Source of the DNA: Benincasa hispida
Taxonomy: Eukaryota; Streptophyta; Magnoliopsida; Cucurbitales; Cucurbitaceae
Direction of reading: 5' to 3'
NCBI RefSeq assembly: GCF_009727055.1
Contig: NC_052357.1
Span: 8,417,574 to 8,481,573 of the forward strand
DNA length: 64,000 bases
In this document: positions 1 to 10,612 of the stretch, one piece after another
Position numbering within the stretch: position 1 is the stretch's first letter
Layout of the letters: each line of letters starts with the position of its first letter
Translations under genes and position numbers: made by a program
The notes under the pieces: model-generated
Seen by the model: only the letters and a program-made list of their open reading frames with translations
Databases searched by the model: none
What the model was told of the DNA's origin: nothing

Positions 1-319
1 AGTACCACCGATCCCTCTAATGAAAATAAGTCATAGTTCTACTATGACTGAGTCCTCTCTTCCAAAGAGAAGTTGTGGCCATTATGTTCAAGACCCGGAA
101 TCAGCCCTTAAAGAACAATCTATCTACTTACCCCTGCTTCAGGAAAGAAGTGAATTCCATCTTGTGTAACTGAGTTCCCAGCTCCCAAACTAGACAAGTC
201 CCCAAAAAGGTAGACATGTTAAGTTGGCAATTTGGCCACTTTCACCCATACTAATCAAAGGGCCGCCCTCAAATGCAGGAGTTCCCAAAACACTCAGGAT
301 TGAGGTCGTGTCACCTATG
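1..319 (-). mobile_element. Copia-type LTR, left part (interrupted)
   Basis: The segment matches LTR sequence repeated at 46.9-47.3, 61.3-61.5 and 63.6-64.0 kb, including the block around 'accactgatccctctaatga'. It is read on the minus strand because the related LTRs next to primer-binding sites (for example 62538) lie in this orientation. It continues after the solo LTR insertion, at 1981-2397. It starts outside the window, so its full length is unknown. Confidence 0.7.
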
Positions 320-324
320 GTCGT

Positions 325-1975
325 TGATGCGTTATTTTATTAAGTGTGGAAAATGGATGATATGCGTTGATGGAATTACGTTGTGCACTCAAGTTTCCCC
401 AACGGAATTCAAGTGTAAATTCCTCTGAGTTTCTTGGTAAGTCCAGGGTCGAACACAGGGACTTGTGAAAATAGTTTGCGTTGATAATTTTCTTATGAAA
501 ACTTTGCGATAACTGGTAACATAAATAAGGTGGTTGGTTTGTTGTTGCGTTAATGAAAATAATGATAAATGTGGTAGAGTTCAAAAAGAGTTGGCAACGG
601 GAAATACGATGAATATGTGGTGAACAAGTTGAGAAGGGTTTCAGCTAACATTCCCTAGGTTGCATTAATGCCTTGCGATCATGCAACATGCATTCAATAG
701 TAAACCACCTCTCGGCGTGAATGCCACGGCTTCTAAGGCTAGACGCATGCGATAAATATGCGATAAGTCTACATGGTTTACACATAAACCTCTATTTCTA
801 TTTATGCAATGACAACATGACATTCACACAAATATGCGACCGTATAATATCATTCCTATTCCTAGGATACATGCGATGCAAGTTGACAAACAGAATTTAT
901 CTCTAAGTCCCTATTTCTTGTTTATGCAGGCTTAATCTTGCTCTTTCAAGTCAGATTCTAACCTAGCTCTCTCGAGACATTAGGTTCTTTCTTTAGATTC
1001 TCTCTCAAGTATCTCTAAAGGGATGTTTCTCACAGCATAAAATAAGACAATCGCAAGCAATGAACTTCTTAGATCATGTTAGCTTAGTTCTTCTCAACCC
1101 ATTCAACTAGTTTAACTACTCATGCGTATTGAGAGAGTGAGCAGATATAGAAATAGAAATTCCATTAAATAAATAAAAGATGAAGTACAAAATAACAATG
1201 TAAGTATAGTAAAGAGCCTGGAGCAATTTCTTGCCACTAGGTGTTACACTGTTCTACTCGTGCTCTAAACATATTCTCACTTTCGCGAGGGTCAACCCGC
1301 TCTCTGCTTTTACGCCCCAAGGTTCTCTCTTTAGCCGCCTTGGACGATCTCTGGCATCACCACTCTTCTCTAGCTCCACCGTGAAATGGAAAAGAAAACT
1401 ATGAACAGAGGTGTGAACTTGTAAAGTGATGAAGTAATCGACTGCTTAACCCCTTCTCTGAAGAATGCACTTGGTATTTATAGGGCATCAAAGGTGAAAT
1501 GTGGCTTCTCTCTCCTGGTTTTACAGATGGGACAACTTTAATTCCTGACTGATGCGCTGGATAGTAGTCACCGATATAGCTGGATGTACTTTGTGACCAT
1601 TATCGACTGTCAACTTAATTTGGATTCGACTGCTATCAGCTTTCTGTCCCATTGATCTTAATTATCCTTTCGTCTGGATGCGTCCACCATGTTGCGGTGA
1701 TTCTTCTTGGGTAGATGTTTCCGAGCACGATCAATGCAAAGTCTTGCAGTGAAGTTGCGCTCGACCGATATATTCCTATGATCGCATTCTTTGTATTGCG
1801 TTAACGCATTATTCTGCACAAAAATATAGAGATCAACTGCCCTGTGTTGGATGCATGCGACCGCAATATTGTAGAATTTATGCTTAATTGACGCAATTTA
1901 ACATATTCTACCAACGCAATCCAACATTGTTTAAGAACTTAGTACTATGATAACGTGCATTTCTGCCCATTATCA
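325..1975 (-). mobile_element. Athila-like solo LTR, 1651 bp
   Basis: On the plus strand it begins TGATGCG and ends TTATCA, so the LTR reads TGATAA...CATCA on the minus strand. It is flanked by near-identical 5-bp duplications, GTCGT (320-324) and ATCGT (1976-1980). It interrupts a copia LTR whose two halves join across it. It carries the block GGTAAGTCCAGGGTCGA (about 434-450) and a minus-strand TATA-like site near 1475-1482. No internal region remains, which is the usual result of LTR-LTR recombination. The Athila assignment rests on the sister copy at 5526-7317 with a tRNA-Asp primer site. Confidence 0.75.
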
Positions 1976-2397
1976 ATCGTTTAGGTGAGATGTAAGTCTC
2001 AAATATCAACGACGTTATATACAGAGACTAGTCATCTTGTGGTCCAGTCTTATACAAACTCTTTATAGAGGACACCCACACTCGCATGTCTCCACATGAA
2101 TGTTCAGGATCTATAATCTGTAGTAGTTCACAACACTTGCAAATCTTTACAAAGCTGATCGTATCTATAGTGTCACCAGGATCAGGTATCCTACCTTAAA
2201 CCTTATATTACAGACCTATATAGGTTATCACTTAAGACATGATCCACTTGTATATCTCATGTACATGCTTATGTTTGCATACAATAATCATGGAGCTTTG
2301 TTTATTGGATATTAAATGCTAAAATAGAATAACTCTTATTTTATTCATAACAATGTGTATAAATTACAAACTACGCGACTCCGAGAGAATTAGAACA
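1976..2397 (-). mobile_element. Copia-type LTR, right part
   Basis: This continues the LTR of 1-319. It contains the 'ctctttatagaggacaccc...catgtctccacatgaa' block also seen at 47.4 kb. It ends at a TGTTC minus-strand terminus (…gaaca at 2397), in line with the TGTT starts of the sister LTRs at 53947 and 55043. Confidence 0.6.
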
Positions 2398-2711
2398 CCC
2401 TATTATCATTATCTATCATCATTTATATAGAAATGATATTTACCTTTTTCTTATTTATATGTTTTGATTTTTTTTTTCTCTTTTTTGATTCTCTTCTTGT
2501 CTAACTTCTTCTTCTTATACTTCAACTTCTTCTTCTTGAACTTCAACTTCTTCTAATTCAGCTTTTTCTTCTTCTTTATCAGTTTTATAATCTTTTTCGA
2601 CTTCATCTTCTTCCTTTTCTATTCCAATTTTAGCGTCTTCTACAACTTCATCTACCTGAAAGCATATGATAGAAAAGTAAGAATTTTATTCATATAGGTT
2701 CTGATAGAGAG

Positions 2712-2744
2712 CTATCACTGTCTATCTCAGATAGACAGTGATAG
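2712..2744. repeat. 33-bp perfect palindrome, GATAGACAGTGATAG family
   Basis: Two 16-base arms (ctatcactgtctatct and its exact complement) are separated by one base. Variants continue to 2845. The same unit recurs at 3240-3303, 8266-8382, 9292-9470, 9838-9920 and 25746-25802, always in the introns or flanks of the DUF1985-type gene. Confidence 0.85.
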
Positions 2745-3239
2745 ACTTCTATTAGAGTCTATTCCAGATAGAAAGTGATAGAGGACTATCACTGTGTATC
2801 CCAGATCGACACTAATAGGCTACTATCAGTGATAGACATTGATATCTCTGTCATTCAACTCTTATGTTTGAACAAAAAGTAGCTTAACAAGAGCATCAAA
2901 CCTCAGGCAACTCTTGTGTTTTGGGTTTTTCCAAATCTGTATTTGCAATCGGATCCAAATCATCTTGTGTTTGAAGTTGTTGTGTTTGCATCTTGGTTTC
3001 CTACAAGAAAAAAAAAATTGTTATTATTTTCTATCTAAGAATCTATTGTTTTCTATATAAGAAAGTAAGAAAGAAGATGGACCAATAAAGGACTATCACT
3101 GTCTATCATATATACAAACCTCTCTTTCCCTTTGTCTCTTATTTTGAACTTGGATCTACAAGGAAAAGAAATTTTAGTTAATAAATGTATCGTTAAATTT
3201 ATTTAAATGTAAGAAAGAAAGAAAGTAAGACTTAAAAAA

Positions 3240-3303
3240 TATAATATTATGATAGACAGTGATAGGTGACTAGACAGTGATAGAGGACTATCACTGTCTA
3301 TCT
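3240..3303. repeat. Palindromic GATAGACAGTGATAG minisatellite
   Basis: Three copies of the unit include an inverted pair with 13-base arms (tagacagtgatag and complement) around a short spacer at about 3268-3300. It lies between two similar exon-like segments (3120-3155 and 3307-3328). Confidence 0.75.
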
Positions 3304-3787
3304 TACGTGTCTCATTTTTAACTTGAATCTACAAGGAAAAAAAAATTTAGTTAATAAATGTATGGTCATATTTAAACAAAATAAAATAGTATATAACAAA
3401 GCAAATACTAACCTCAGATAAATATATTGTTGCATAGCCAACAATTATATCAATATCATCACTTTCTTCCAAAATTCGAAGGCTACAAGAAGACATTTTA
3501 TTTTTTCCACACCTTTTTTGTACTCTTTTTCTTTTTGTTGTTGTTGTTGTGGAAGATTTTCTAATGGAAGCCTACCATTCAGGCTTTCCATAATTGACCT
3601 CGACATTCTTTTGATTTCTTATTGGCCTTGTTTCAAAAGATTTTATTCTTATACTATTTTATATTGGTATTTTCTTATTTCAATAACTTCTTTCATTATT
3701 CTATTCACTCCTCCTTCTTCAATTTGTTATTTTGTCTTCGTTCACTTGCCTCTCTTTCTCCCTTTCTTCCCCCCACCACCCCGCCCG

Positions 3788-5520
3788 TGAACCCCTGAAC
3801 TTATTTTCACTAGTTAATTAAGTTTAAGTCCTATTGATTACGTGTTAAAGATGTGTATTAGCATTAATGCAAAATTAAGTTAAGTATGTAATGAATGATG
3901 CGTTTGAAATGTTTAGAGAAGGAAAATTTTCTAAGGAAAATTTTCTAAGTGTTACGAGTATATGCATTCAGGTTGTAAACACAGTCAACGCATATAGAGT
4001 TTGAGAAGTTTAGACAATGGAAAGCTGGAAAAAGGGGGCAAGAAATTATGCTAAGTATGAGATGTTGAGTTCTCAGGTTAAGAAGAAAGAAGTTAACACT
4101 TAGAGAAAATAGAAGACTCCATATGTTGGAGGTATGAAGCATCATGCGACCCGTTTTGTTGAACTATGCGGCCAGAGGTCCAAGAAGGGAACATTATGGC
4201 TAAGTCCAACAAAGTGGCATGAAGGAAGTATTCGACTAACCTTGTATGCCAATGTTAAGGTGAAGCTAACAAACGAGGTGGCAAAAGATCATGCATTGGA
4301 TTGTCGCGCAGTGAATGTAACAATGAGTAGAAGTATGAGTTGATAGGTAAAAGCTTAAGTGGCTGCAAGACCATGCGATGAAGTTAAGTTGGGGGGGTTC
4401 AGCTTAATTATCGGGTAAGCAAGCCAGATGGCATTCTTGAAGGTGCCAATTGGAAGATAAGTATGCCAAGTTACATTTAATTAAGCAAATTTCCCATGCA
4501 AGCCTAAGTATAAATAGGCTTGGCAAAGAAGGAAACTGTTTTGCCAAATTTTCTTACACCTAGGTGAAGAAGAGCTACTGCCATTTAAAGACTTTGAAAG
4601 TTGAAGAATTTTTTGACAAGCTGAAGGGAAGGTTGGAGGAATTCCAATCAACTCAAGGGAAATAACGCTCAACTTCTAAGATAAGTGAAAGATAAGATGT
4701 TTATGAGAAATTTCATTGAAAGGAGTTTAGCTAAAAAGAACGCTGGGATTAAGTTATGCAATCTGAAAGATAGAAAATTTAAATGATGATATGGATGAAT
4801 AAGTAGGCAGCTGCATACGAAGAACAAGCAAGCGACTGGCCAAGTGATGTTATGCGTTAACGGATACGGGCATAGTCAGTTCATAACAAAGGCGTTTGGA
4901 GTACGTCGCATAGTAGACGTTCATCGTATAGGCTAAAAAGAGGTTTCAACACTTATTTGAACACCTTGAGGAAGGATTTCCAATCAGCCAATTTATAAGG
5001 TAAGAGGGCTAAGAATAGTTGATGCGGCGTAGATGGTTTATGATGCATTGAACTTATTTATGATACGATGAATTATTAGTATGCGATGAAGTTAAGTTTA
5101 TGCGTTAAGCTCAAAAGGGAGCTAATTATACTGACCAAGGGATTTTTCCTTATTTTAGGGAAAACGTAAATAGGGGGACCTATAGACCCCTTAGATAAGT
5201 AGCTTAAGATAGTGAGTGACTAGTTTTCAAAATATTTTCTGTGTTCTACTTATGAATGCTCAACATATAGTTGTTATTACATCAATATTCAACGTATGCT
5301 TTTAGTAATGGAAATTGAATTTAACGCATGACTGATGTTTTTAAACACAGTTTTTATACAAAATCTCCATGCATTTTACTTGAGCTTTTATGACATGACT
5401 TGCAATTTACATGAGTTATCCATTGCTTCTTATAAGTTTGAAAGCATTTGATTAAATGATGGTAACATGTGTAATGATATGAAAACCTACTCCTAAGCTT
5501 TGGTACTAAAGGTATGGTAA
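3788..5520 (+). mobile_element. Ty3/gypsy LTR, left part
   Basis: AT-rich non-coding sequence with a TATA-like box (agtataaatagg, about 4508-4520) on the plus strand. It continues after the truncated Athila insertion as 7323-8129. That half carries the 'cactcactaggctttccagc' and 'ctctccaggtag' blocks typical of Del/Tekay-type LTRs, and ends GGGTGTGACA. The left terminus at TGAACCCC (3788) is a guess from the inverted ends. No target duplication was found. The joined length would be about 2.5 kb. Confidence 0.5.
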
Positions 5521-5525
5521 GGTAC

Positions 5526-7317
5526 TGGTGCGTTGATTTATCATGCGATGTAAGGATGTATGGATGTGATAGTCCCGGATGGGTCTATTGTGATCATTTT
5601 CCAGTAGGATAGGATTTGCCATCACGTTGTTTTCATTTGCTACTCGTTCCTTAGATTGTTCAGCCATTCTATGAACTCTTCCTTGCCGTTTACGTCTGCT
5701 TCTCTGTCTTTTGCGAAAAGTTCTTTCGATCTCTGGGTCGTACTTGAGTTCAGGAGTATGTCCTTCTCTCATGCAACACTTGCTTCTTCCTTCACAGATG
5801 GAATGGCAATACAACAAAGGTTGAAATCTGCAAAGATCAAAGAGGTTTGATGTTAGTGCAATTTATACCGTAATCCCCGGCAACGACGCCAAAAAGTTGA
5901 TGCGTTGATTTATCATGCGATGTAAGGATGTGTGGATGATGATCATACAAGTTTTCCTAATAAAGCCCAAGTATAAGCCTTCTTATTTTCCTGGTAAGTC
6001 CAGGGTCGAACGTAGGGATTACTAAATAGATATGCGACAGACTCTTTGATTCTATTACGATGATGATAAACAAGTAGATGGTGATTTATTTTAGATTTTC
6101 TAATGCGATGGAATTAAACGCGGAGTGATGAAAGGGTGGTGTTGTAACAAGTATGCGATGAAGGGGTTGAGAAGAGATTTAGCTAACATTTCTTAAGATT
6201 TTTTGCAAGTCATATGATCATGCTATACACAAATATTAAGCACTACATTTCTCAATGCAAAATGCCACATTTCCTATTTCTAGGATGCATGCGATGTGTA
6301 TAGAAGGTAGCAAATAGAACTTATTTCTAAGTCTCTACTCTTGCTTATGCGATCAAATCCGACTCTCTCAAGCCTAGATTTCGTCTTTAGACTACTCTTT
6401 CAAGTACTTCAAATGATGAATGAAACATACATAAGACAAGATGATTGCATAAAGTGCATAGCTTAAGTCATGCCAGCTAAGTACTTCTCAACCCATTCAC
6501 AAATTTAGTTACTCATGCATGGTGTGGATAGACTGAACATAAATCGAAATGAAGTTTCCATTTTTGCAAATAAAGTGTTGAGTACAAAACAATAAATGGA
6601 GTGAGAAATATCAAGCCAAGTGAGCAATGTCTTTCTTCCTGTGGCTTTTTACACTACTCTTATCACTTCAACTCTTTTTTTATTTGTAGAATCTTGCTCT
6701 CACAAGAGTTGGGTGTCTCTCCTTCATGTTGTTTTCGGCAGTCTCTCGACCTTTCTGAAAATCAATTTCTTATCAAGAATTCCCTTCTCTCGGCTTTGCC
6801 TTCTCGCGCTCTCTTCTGGTTTGGTAATATTGGGTATTTATAGATTTCAAGGTGAAGCAGTTCTTCTCACTAATGATTGCATGGATGGGCAGCATTAATT
6901 CCATACTTTGTTGTGCTGTCTGAAAGTCATCGAAAGTTCAATGTTTGCAATGGTATGGTCTTTAACGGTCGTCAACTGTATTTCAGAATTGACTGTTATC
7001 TGCTTTACGTCCCATCATGTTTTATTATATTGTCGCCTTTATGTAAGGTCTTTACGCGATCGTTTTTTATGTACTTCTTGCGATCGCAAACTCCAGTGCA
7101 TCATCACATTGTATCCTTGGATCATAATTTTAGACGCGCCATCGCATTGTACCTGCACAGAATAAAGCAATTTAACTTCTTTTATGCGATGAGCATTAGT
7201 GATCGCAATTTCTTTTAGTTTGACACATTCAATCATAATATTGTCTATTTCAACATCGTTTTCTCCCATTGTTTTAATAATTTGAGCTTTAATAACTTGT
7301 ATTTCTACCAGTTATTA
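5526..7317 (-). mobile_element. Truncated Athila-like retroelement with TSD GGTAC
   Basis: The ends are TGGTGCG (5526) and TTATTA (7317). Both sides carry the perfect 5-bp duplication GGTAC (5521-5525 and 7318-7322). On the minus strand the order is 5' LTR (7317-5898), primer-binding site, about 300 bp of internal sequence, then only the last ~45 bp of the 3' LTR (5526-5570). That tail repeats the sequence at 5898-5942. A large internal deletion has therefore fused internal sequence to the LTR tail. It sits inside a gypsy LTR. The LTR contains GGTAAGTCCAGGGTCGA near 5991, like the other copies in the window. Confidence 0.8.
5874..5891 (-). other. Primer-binding site, tRNA-Asp type
   Basis: On the plus strand this reads TCCCCGGCAACGACGCCA. 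Apart from one base it equals the 3' end of plant tRNA-Asp(GTC), so the minus strand is a reverse-transcription primer site. It lies 6 nt inside the LTR end at 5898, as expected. tRNA-Asp priming is known for Athila-type gypsy elements. Confidence 0.8.
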
Positions 7318-7322
7318 GGTAC

Positions 7323-8129
7323 CCAGTTATATAATGATCCTTACTACCAAAGGTATGGTAAGGTAAGCATGATCTTATTCAGTTCTATATGCACGTAAGA
7401 ATTATGTTATCGACTTAGATGAGATCGAGCAAAAGGGCTCTATCTCAACTAAGGTTATTAGAGATTGAGCAAAAGAGCTCTCCTACATATTTAGGCAAGG
7501 GAGTAGAGGAATTCTACAGGATATGTCGGTGAGCTTTAAACCAAAATTTTCATGTTATATTTTTCTATTTCCTAAATGATATTTTTGAACCCTGGTATGC
7601 TAATCAGAATATTTTATTATTAAGTTGTTTATATTGTAAGTAACAAAAGCATGTTTTCTTAAGAAGTCACTCACTAGGCTTTCCAGCTCACTCTTTTTAA
7701 TGTTTTCCTCTCCAGGTAGCAGTCAATGTCCTAAGGCCTAACAACTCTGTCAATCAATCACTTCTCAAACCTTCAAAAAGTGTGAAGCTTAGGTGGCTCA
7801 TCGTGTTTTGTTAATCCAGTTTTATTATTCATGTCATGGGAAATAAGATAGAATTTGAGTTAAGCAGATGTTGTAAATAAGTTTGGCTTATCTAAAATTG
7901 TTAATTGTATTGAAGTTGATATTCTGATTAGTAGTAATTTGTATGTTTTAAGCTATTGTTGAGTTGTATGTTAAGTTCTAGAGAATTATAACTGCTAATC
8001 AGGTTTAACATGTGCTAAGGACACAAGTTTCATGAGTATATTGAATAGTAGTTGTCATAAGAGGGTTGACAATTGCTATCTTCACATCTTTTTCTAGATT
8101 AAGAGAGTAATCTAGGGAGGGGTGTGACA
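7323..8129 (+). mobile_element. Ty3/gypsy LTR, right part
   Basis: This continues 3788-5520 across the Athila insertion. It holds two short copies of an 'aaggtatggtaaggta' motif flanking the insertion point and ends GGGAGGGGTGTGACA at 8129. At 8130 the DUF1985-type gene resumes in mid-exon. Confidence 0.5.
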
Positions 8130-8223
8130 TCGTTTTTCTCCTTCTCTACCTCAAGTTCTATGAAATATTTGAAAGTTGGTTGAGATTCTTCTTCTATTGG
8201 ACGTTGTGGTGTCATACAAAACT
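8130..8223 (-). pseudogene. DUF1985-type gene, exon cut by gypsy LTR
   Basis: The minus-strand open segment starts after an ag acceptor near 8224 and runs into the LTR end at 8130 without a splice donor. It encodes a Pro/Glu-rich linker (…TPQRPIEEESQPTF…). The rest of the exon should lie left of the LTR near 3.5-3.8 kb. Confidence 0.4.
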
Positions 8224-8265
8224 AAAAGTAAACATATGTTAAATTATTAGAGAAGAAAACTTGCA

Positions 8266-8382
8266 CCATCAGTGATAAACAGTGATATACAGAGATGGAA
8301 CTCTATCACTGTCTATCAGTGATAGATAGAAATAAAATAGAGATAGAACTCTATCACTATCTATCTTTAAAGTGATAGACAA
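8266..8382. repeat. Palindromic GATAGACAGTGATAG minisatellite
   Basis: Alternating 'ctatcactgtctatc' and 'gatagatagaaa' units lie in the intron and at the end of the adjacent DUF1985-like exon. The same unit recurs at the other listed sites. Confidence 0.7.
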
Positions 8383-8701
8383 TGAAAATGTTCTCATTTA
8401 AGAAATTATTTACATTTTCTGTTTTGAAAATGTTCTCATTTAGAGTCCTCCACTCGTTTGACTCCAAGAACTCCCATGTTATGATTTTTGGACCTTCAGT
8501 TCCAAGTTTCCTTCCAAATCCAACATTTAAATCAGAAAGTTTTGGGATTTTCTTAAGAGTCCAATAAACTAATGCTAATAGGAAGCCTTGAAGATAGACA
8601 ACATCCTTCTCAGTATATGATGCTCTCTTAAAGAATTGATAGATTAGGGTGTAAGACAATCGTCCCCAAGGATGGTCTTTGAAGATTTGTTCATCGTCCA
8701 A
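8357..8701 (-). pseudogene. DUF1985-like exon (C-terminal half of the domain)
   Basis: An open segment of about 114 codons. It contains WGRLSYTLIYQFFKRA and YLQGFLLALVYWTLKKIP, which match the pattern of DUF1985 proteins carried by plant Ulp1-type Mutator elements (the 'WG..SW..T...L' and 'GFL..L..WA...IP' motifs). Its last codons run into a GAT-rich repeat. The upstream exon is at 8888-9199. The function of DUF1985 is unknown. Confidence 0.6.
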
Positions 8702-8887
8702 AATGTTTAGATGTTTTGAATTGACATGGTTATGTTGTTGTTTGGGGATTAAAAGAGCTTTTAGGATGTAGAGATTGAGTCATTTAACTTTCAATGAGTT
8801 TTCCTCACTGTGTAGTGCTTTGAAAGTTCTCTCTATATCTGTCCTAGTTATATAATCATCATGAACAAAAAAAAAACATTTATGAGT

Positions 8888-9199
8888 TCAGACACTTTTC
8901 TTTCTTCTAAATCTAGAGAATTTATGGCTTTTCAATCCAGTTATTAAACAAAATTCTTTCAAGCCAAAATTTGCTATATGTCCATTGAAATTGAATGCTA
9001 GGACATTCAGCTTTTTTGCATAACATTGGTTGGGTATTTTGGTCATTTTAATATTAAGAAAGTGTCCAAATGGGCTATTTAAAACTTGAGGAAAAATTGT
9101 TTCATCCAAATTTTTTCTCAAATTCAACACCTCTATACTAAAGTAGACAATAACTCTTAAGTTTCTATTCTCATTTTCCATAATCAATTCATGTTCCAC
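8888..9199 (-). pseudogene. DUF1985-like exon (N-terminal half of the domain)
   Basis: A segment of 103 codons. It contains FGHFLNIKMTKIPNQ and FGLKEFCLITGLK, the two most recognisable DUF1985 signatures, in the usual order and spacing ahead of the exon at 8357-8701. Family knowledge: such genes ride in Mutator-like elements (Kaonashi/CUMULE type), usually followed by a Ulp1 peptidase. The upstream intron has been expanded by the copia insertion at 10032-25686. Confidence 0.65.
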
Positions 9200-10031
9200 C
9201 TGTTGAAAAGATATTTAACAATTTGTTAGAAACTAAAATTTGAATAACACCAACACTAGCGAGCTAACTATCAAAAAAATCATCATCTATTTTCTATTTT
9301 CTATTGATAGACACTGATACTACTTTATCTCTGTCTATCTCAGATATACAATGATAGAAGTCTATCACCATTTATCTGTGATAGACGGTGATAGAACAAT
9401 ATCACTGTTTATCCCAAATAAACAAATATAGTGGTCTATCCTTGTCTATCACTAATAGACACTGATAGAATGTTATATAGTATTTATATTCAGTCAACAT
9501 AGTGAACACAAAAATAGAGTACAAGTACCAAATACTAAAACAAGTTTCAAATACTAGAAAAAAGTAAAATAACAGCAATCATGTTAATATAGCAAGTATA
9601 TTTTAGAAACCATCACAATAACTAAGTACCAAAATCTAGAAAAAGAGTCCAACAATAGCAAAAACTTTATAGAACAAGTATACTTCAGTATTTACCACTA
9701 TTAATATCTTTCTTAGATATATTCACACTTTAAAAAATTGAAAATAATAAATCATTATCACTAACATAGAGTGCAAAGCATTAACAAAATCACTATCTAC
9801 CAACAACAATCAATAATTATTTTGATAAAAACAAATAAATGTCTATCTATGTCTATCTACTTATAGACAATGATATAACACTATATTATCACTGTCTATT
9901 AATAGATAGACTCAGACAAACAAGTGTTTGTATCTATCTTTGATGGTTCTATCAATGTTAGATGGTTCTATTAACATTGTATAGTGGTTCTATCACTTTA
10001 TATACCTTTGTGAACAAAAATATATAGAGTG
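9200..10031. other. Intron of DUF1985-type gene with palindromic minisatellites
   Basis: Non-coding AT-rich sequence with clusters of the GATAGACAGTGATAG palindrome at 9292-9470 and 9838-9920. Its right edge is the target site of the outer copia element (GAGTG at 10027-10031). Sequence like 9781-9830 ('actatctaccaa.aacaatcaataat') reappears at 25704-25740, just past the copia element, as a further repeat within the intron. Confidence 0.5.
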
Positions 10032-10188
10032 TGTTATAATATGTATTTATATTATAATTATGATTAGGTATTCTTTATTGCAATTTTGTATCTCCTAGAT
10101 TAAGGTTTCTTTGTTGCCTATTATATATATGTATCTTCAGCCTGATTGAATAATAAGATCATTATTCTCTCTAAAAGTATTGAGAACA
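10032..10188 (+). mobile_element. 5' LTR of short-LTR copia element
   Basis: A 157-bp LTR, TGTTATAATATG...GAGAACA, closely matching 25527-25686. It is followed at once by an initiator-Met-type primer site. The flanks GAGTG (10027-10031) and AAGTG (25687-25691) look like a 5-bp duplication with one change. The short LTR length fits the Ale/Retrofit lineages. Confidence 0.85.
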
Positions 10189-10612
10189 TTGTATTAGAGC
10201 AGTCTAGGGTTTAGAATATTCATTCGAAGGCTATGTTAGGGTTTACGCTTCTCACAAGGTTAGGGTTTGAGTTGAGTCACCAAGTTTGAGTGGCCGCTTG
10301 TATACACCACCCATCCCAAGAGAAGTGTCGTCACCGTCCACTCGAGTTTACAACCGTCAATTGCCGGAAACAGTCGCGGGTAAGCCTCACGCACTGCCAC
10401 AAAGGATCTCCTCTATTGCTACATGTCAATGCATGGGAGCGCGTGAGACGTCCGTTCAGCGTTCGTCAGTTGGTTTCTTCTCGGTTCATCTTTTCTGACT
10501 ATTCTATGTATTTGGTTCCATTGGAATCTACTTGGTTGTGAGTTATTTGGAAAAGAATACCCTTTTGTGCTTAGGGTTTATTGTCGTTTTGTTTCAAATT
10601 TGGAGCTGTTTT
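10189..10612 (+). mobile_element. Copia leader with tRNA-iMet-type primer site
   Basis: The first 12 bases, TTGTATTAGAGC, resemble the plant copia primer site TGGTATCAGAGC. The untranslated leader follows. It is cut at 10612 by the minus-strand copia element and resumes at about 21441, ahead of the gag start at 21503. Confidence 0.7.

Larger units (their letters stand above)
2480..3482 (-). pseudogene. 3' exons of a MULE-borne DUF1985/Ulp1-type gene
   Basis: Several minus-strand open segments have good splice borders. They are 2480-2655 (very acidic, Glu/Lys-rich, acceptor ctttcag), 2902-3000 (33 codons, rich in Gln/Thr, bordered by ttgtag and gttt), 3120-3155 (12 codons) and 3413-3482. The introns between them carry the palindromic GATAGACAGTGATAG repeat. 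Together with the DUF1985-like exons at 8.4-9.2 kb, they look like the acidic low-complexity tail of genes carried by Ulp1-bearing Mutator-like elements. No Ulp1 peptidase domain (His-Asp-Cys) is visible. It would lie to the left, where a copia LTR cuts the region at 2397. An in-frame TAA in the acidic exon suggests decay. The exon boundaries are inferred. Confidence 0.45.

Noticed and set aside
2400..3500. Ulp1 (SUMO protease) domain next to the DUF1985 exons
   Set aside because: Expected from the family, but no His-Asp-Gln-Cys catalytic pattern is visible in any frame. It is probably lost left of 2397.
5506..5817. 103-codon minus-strand frame near the Athila primer site
   Set aside because: It lies in the short internal remnant and runs into the 3' LTR tail, with no recognisable motif. 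It could be the very start of gag, but I cannot support that.
2700..9920. CRISPR-like array from the repeated GATAGACAGTGATAG units
   Set aside because: Spacing is irregular, units are in both orientations and have no unique spacers, and the host is a plant.
10286..10541. Open frames of 70-83 codons in the outer copia leader
   Set aside because: They lie between primer site and gag, in a region known to be untranslated. Two frames overlap and neither has a domain.
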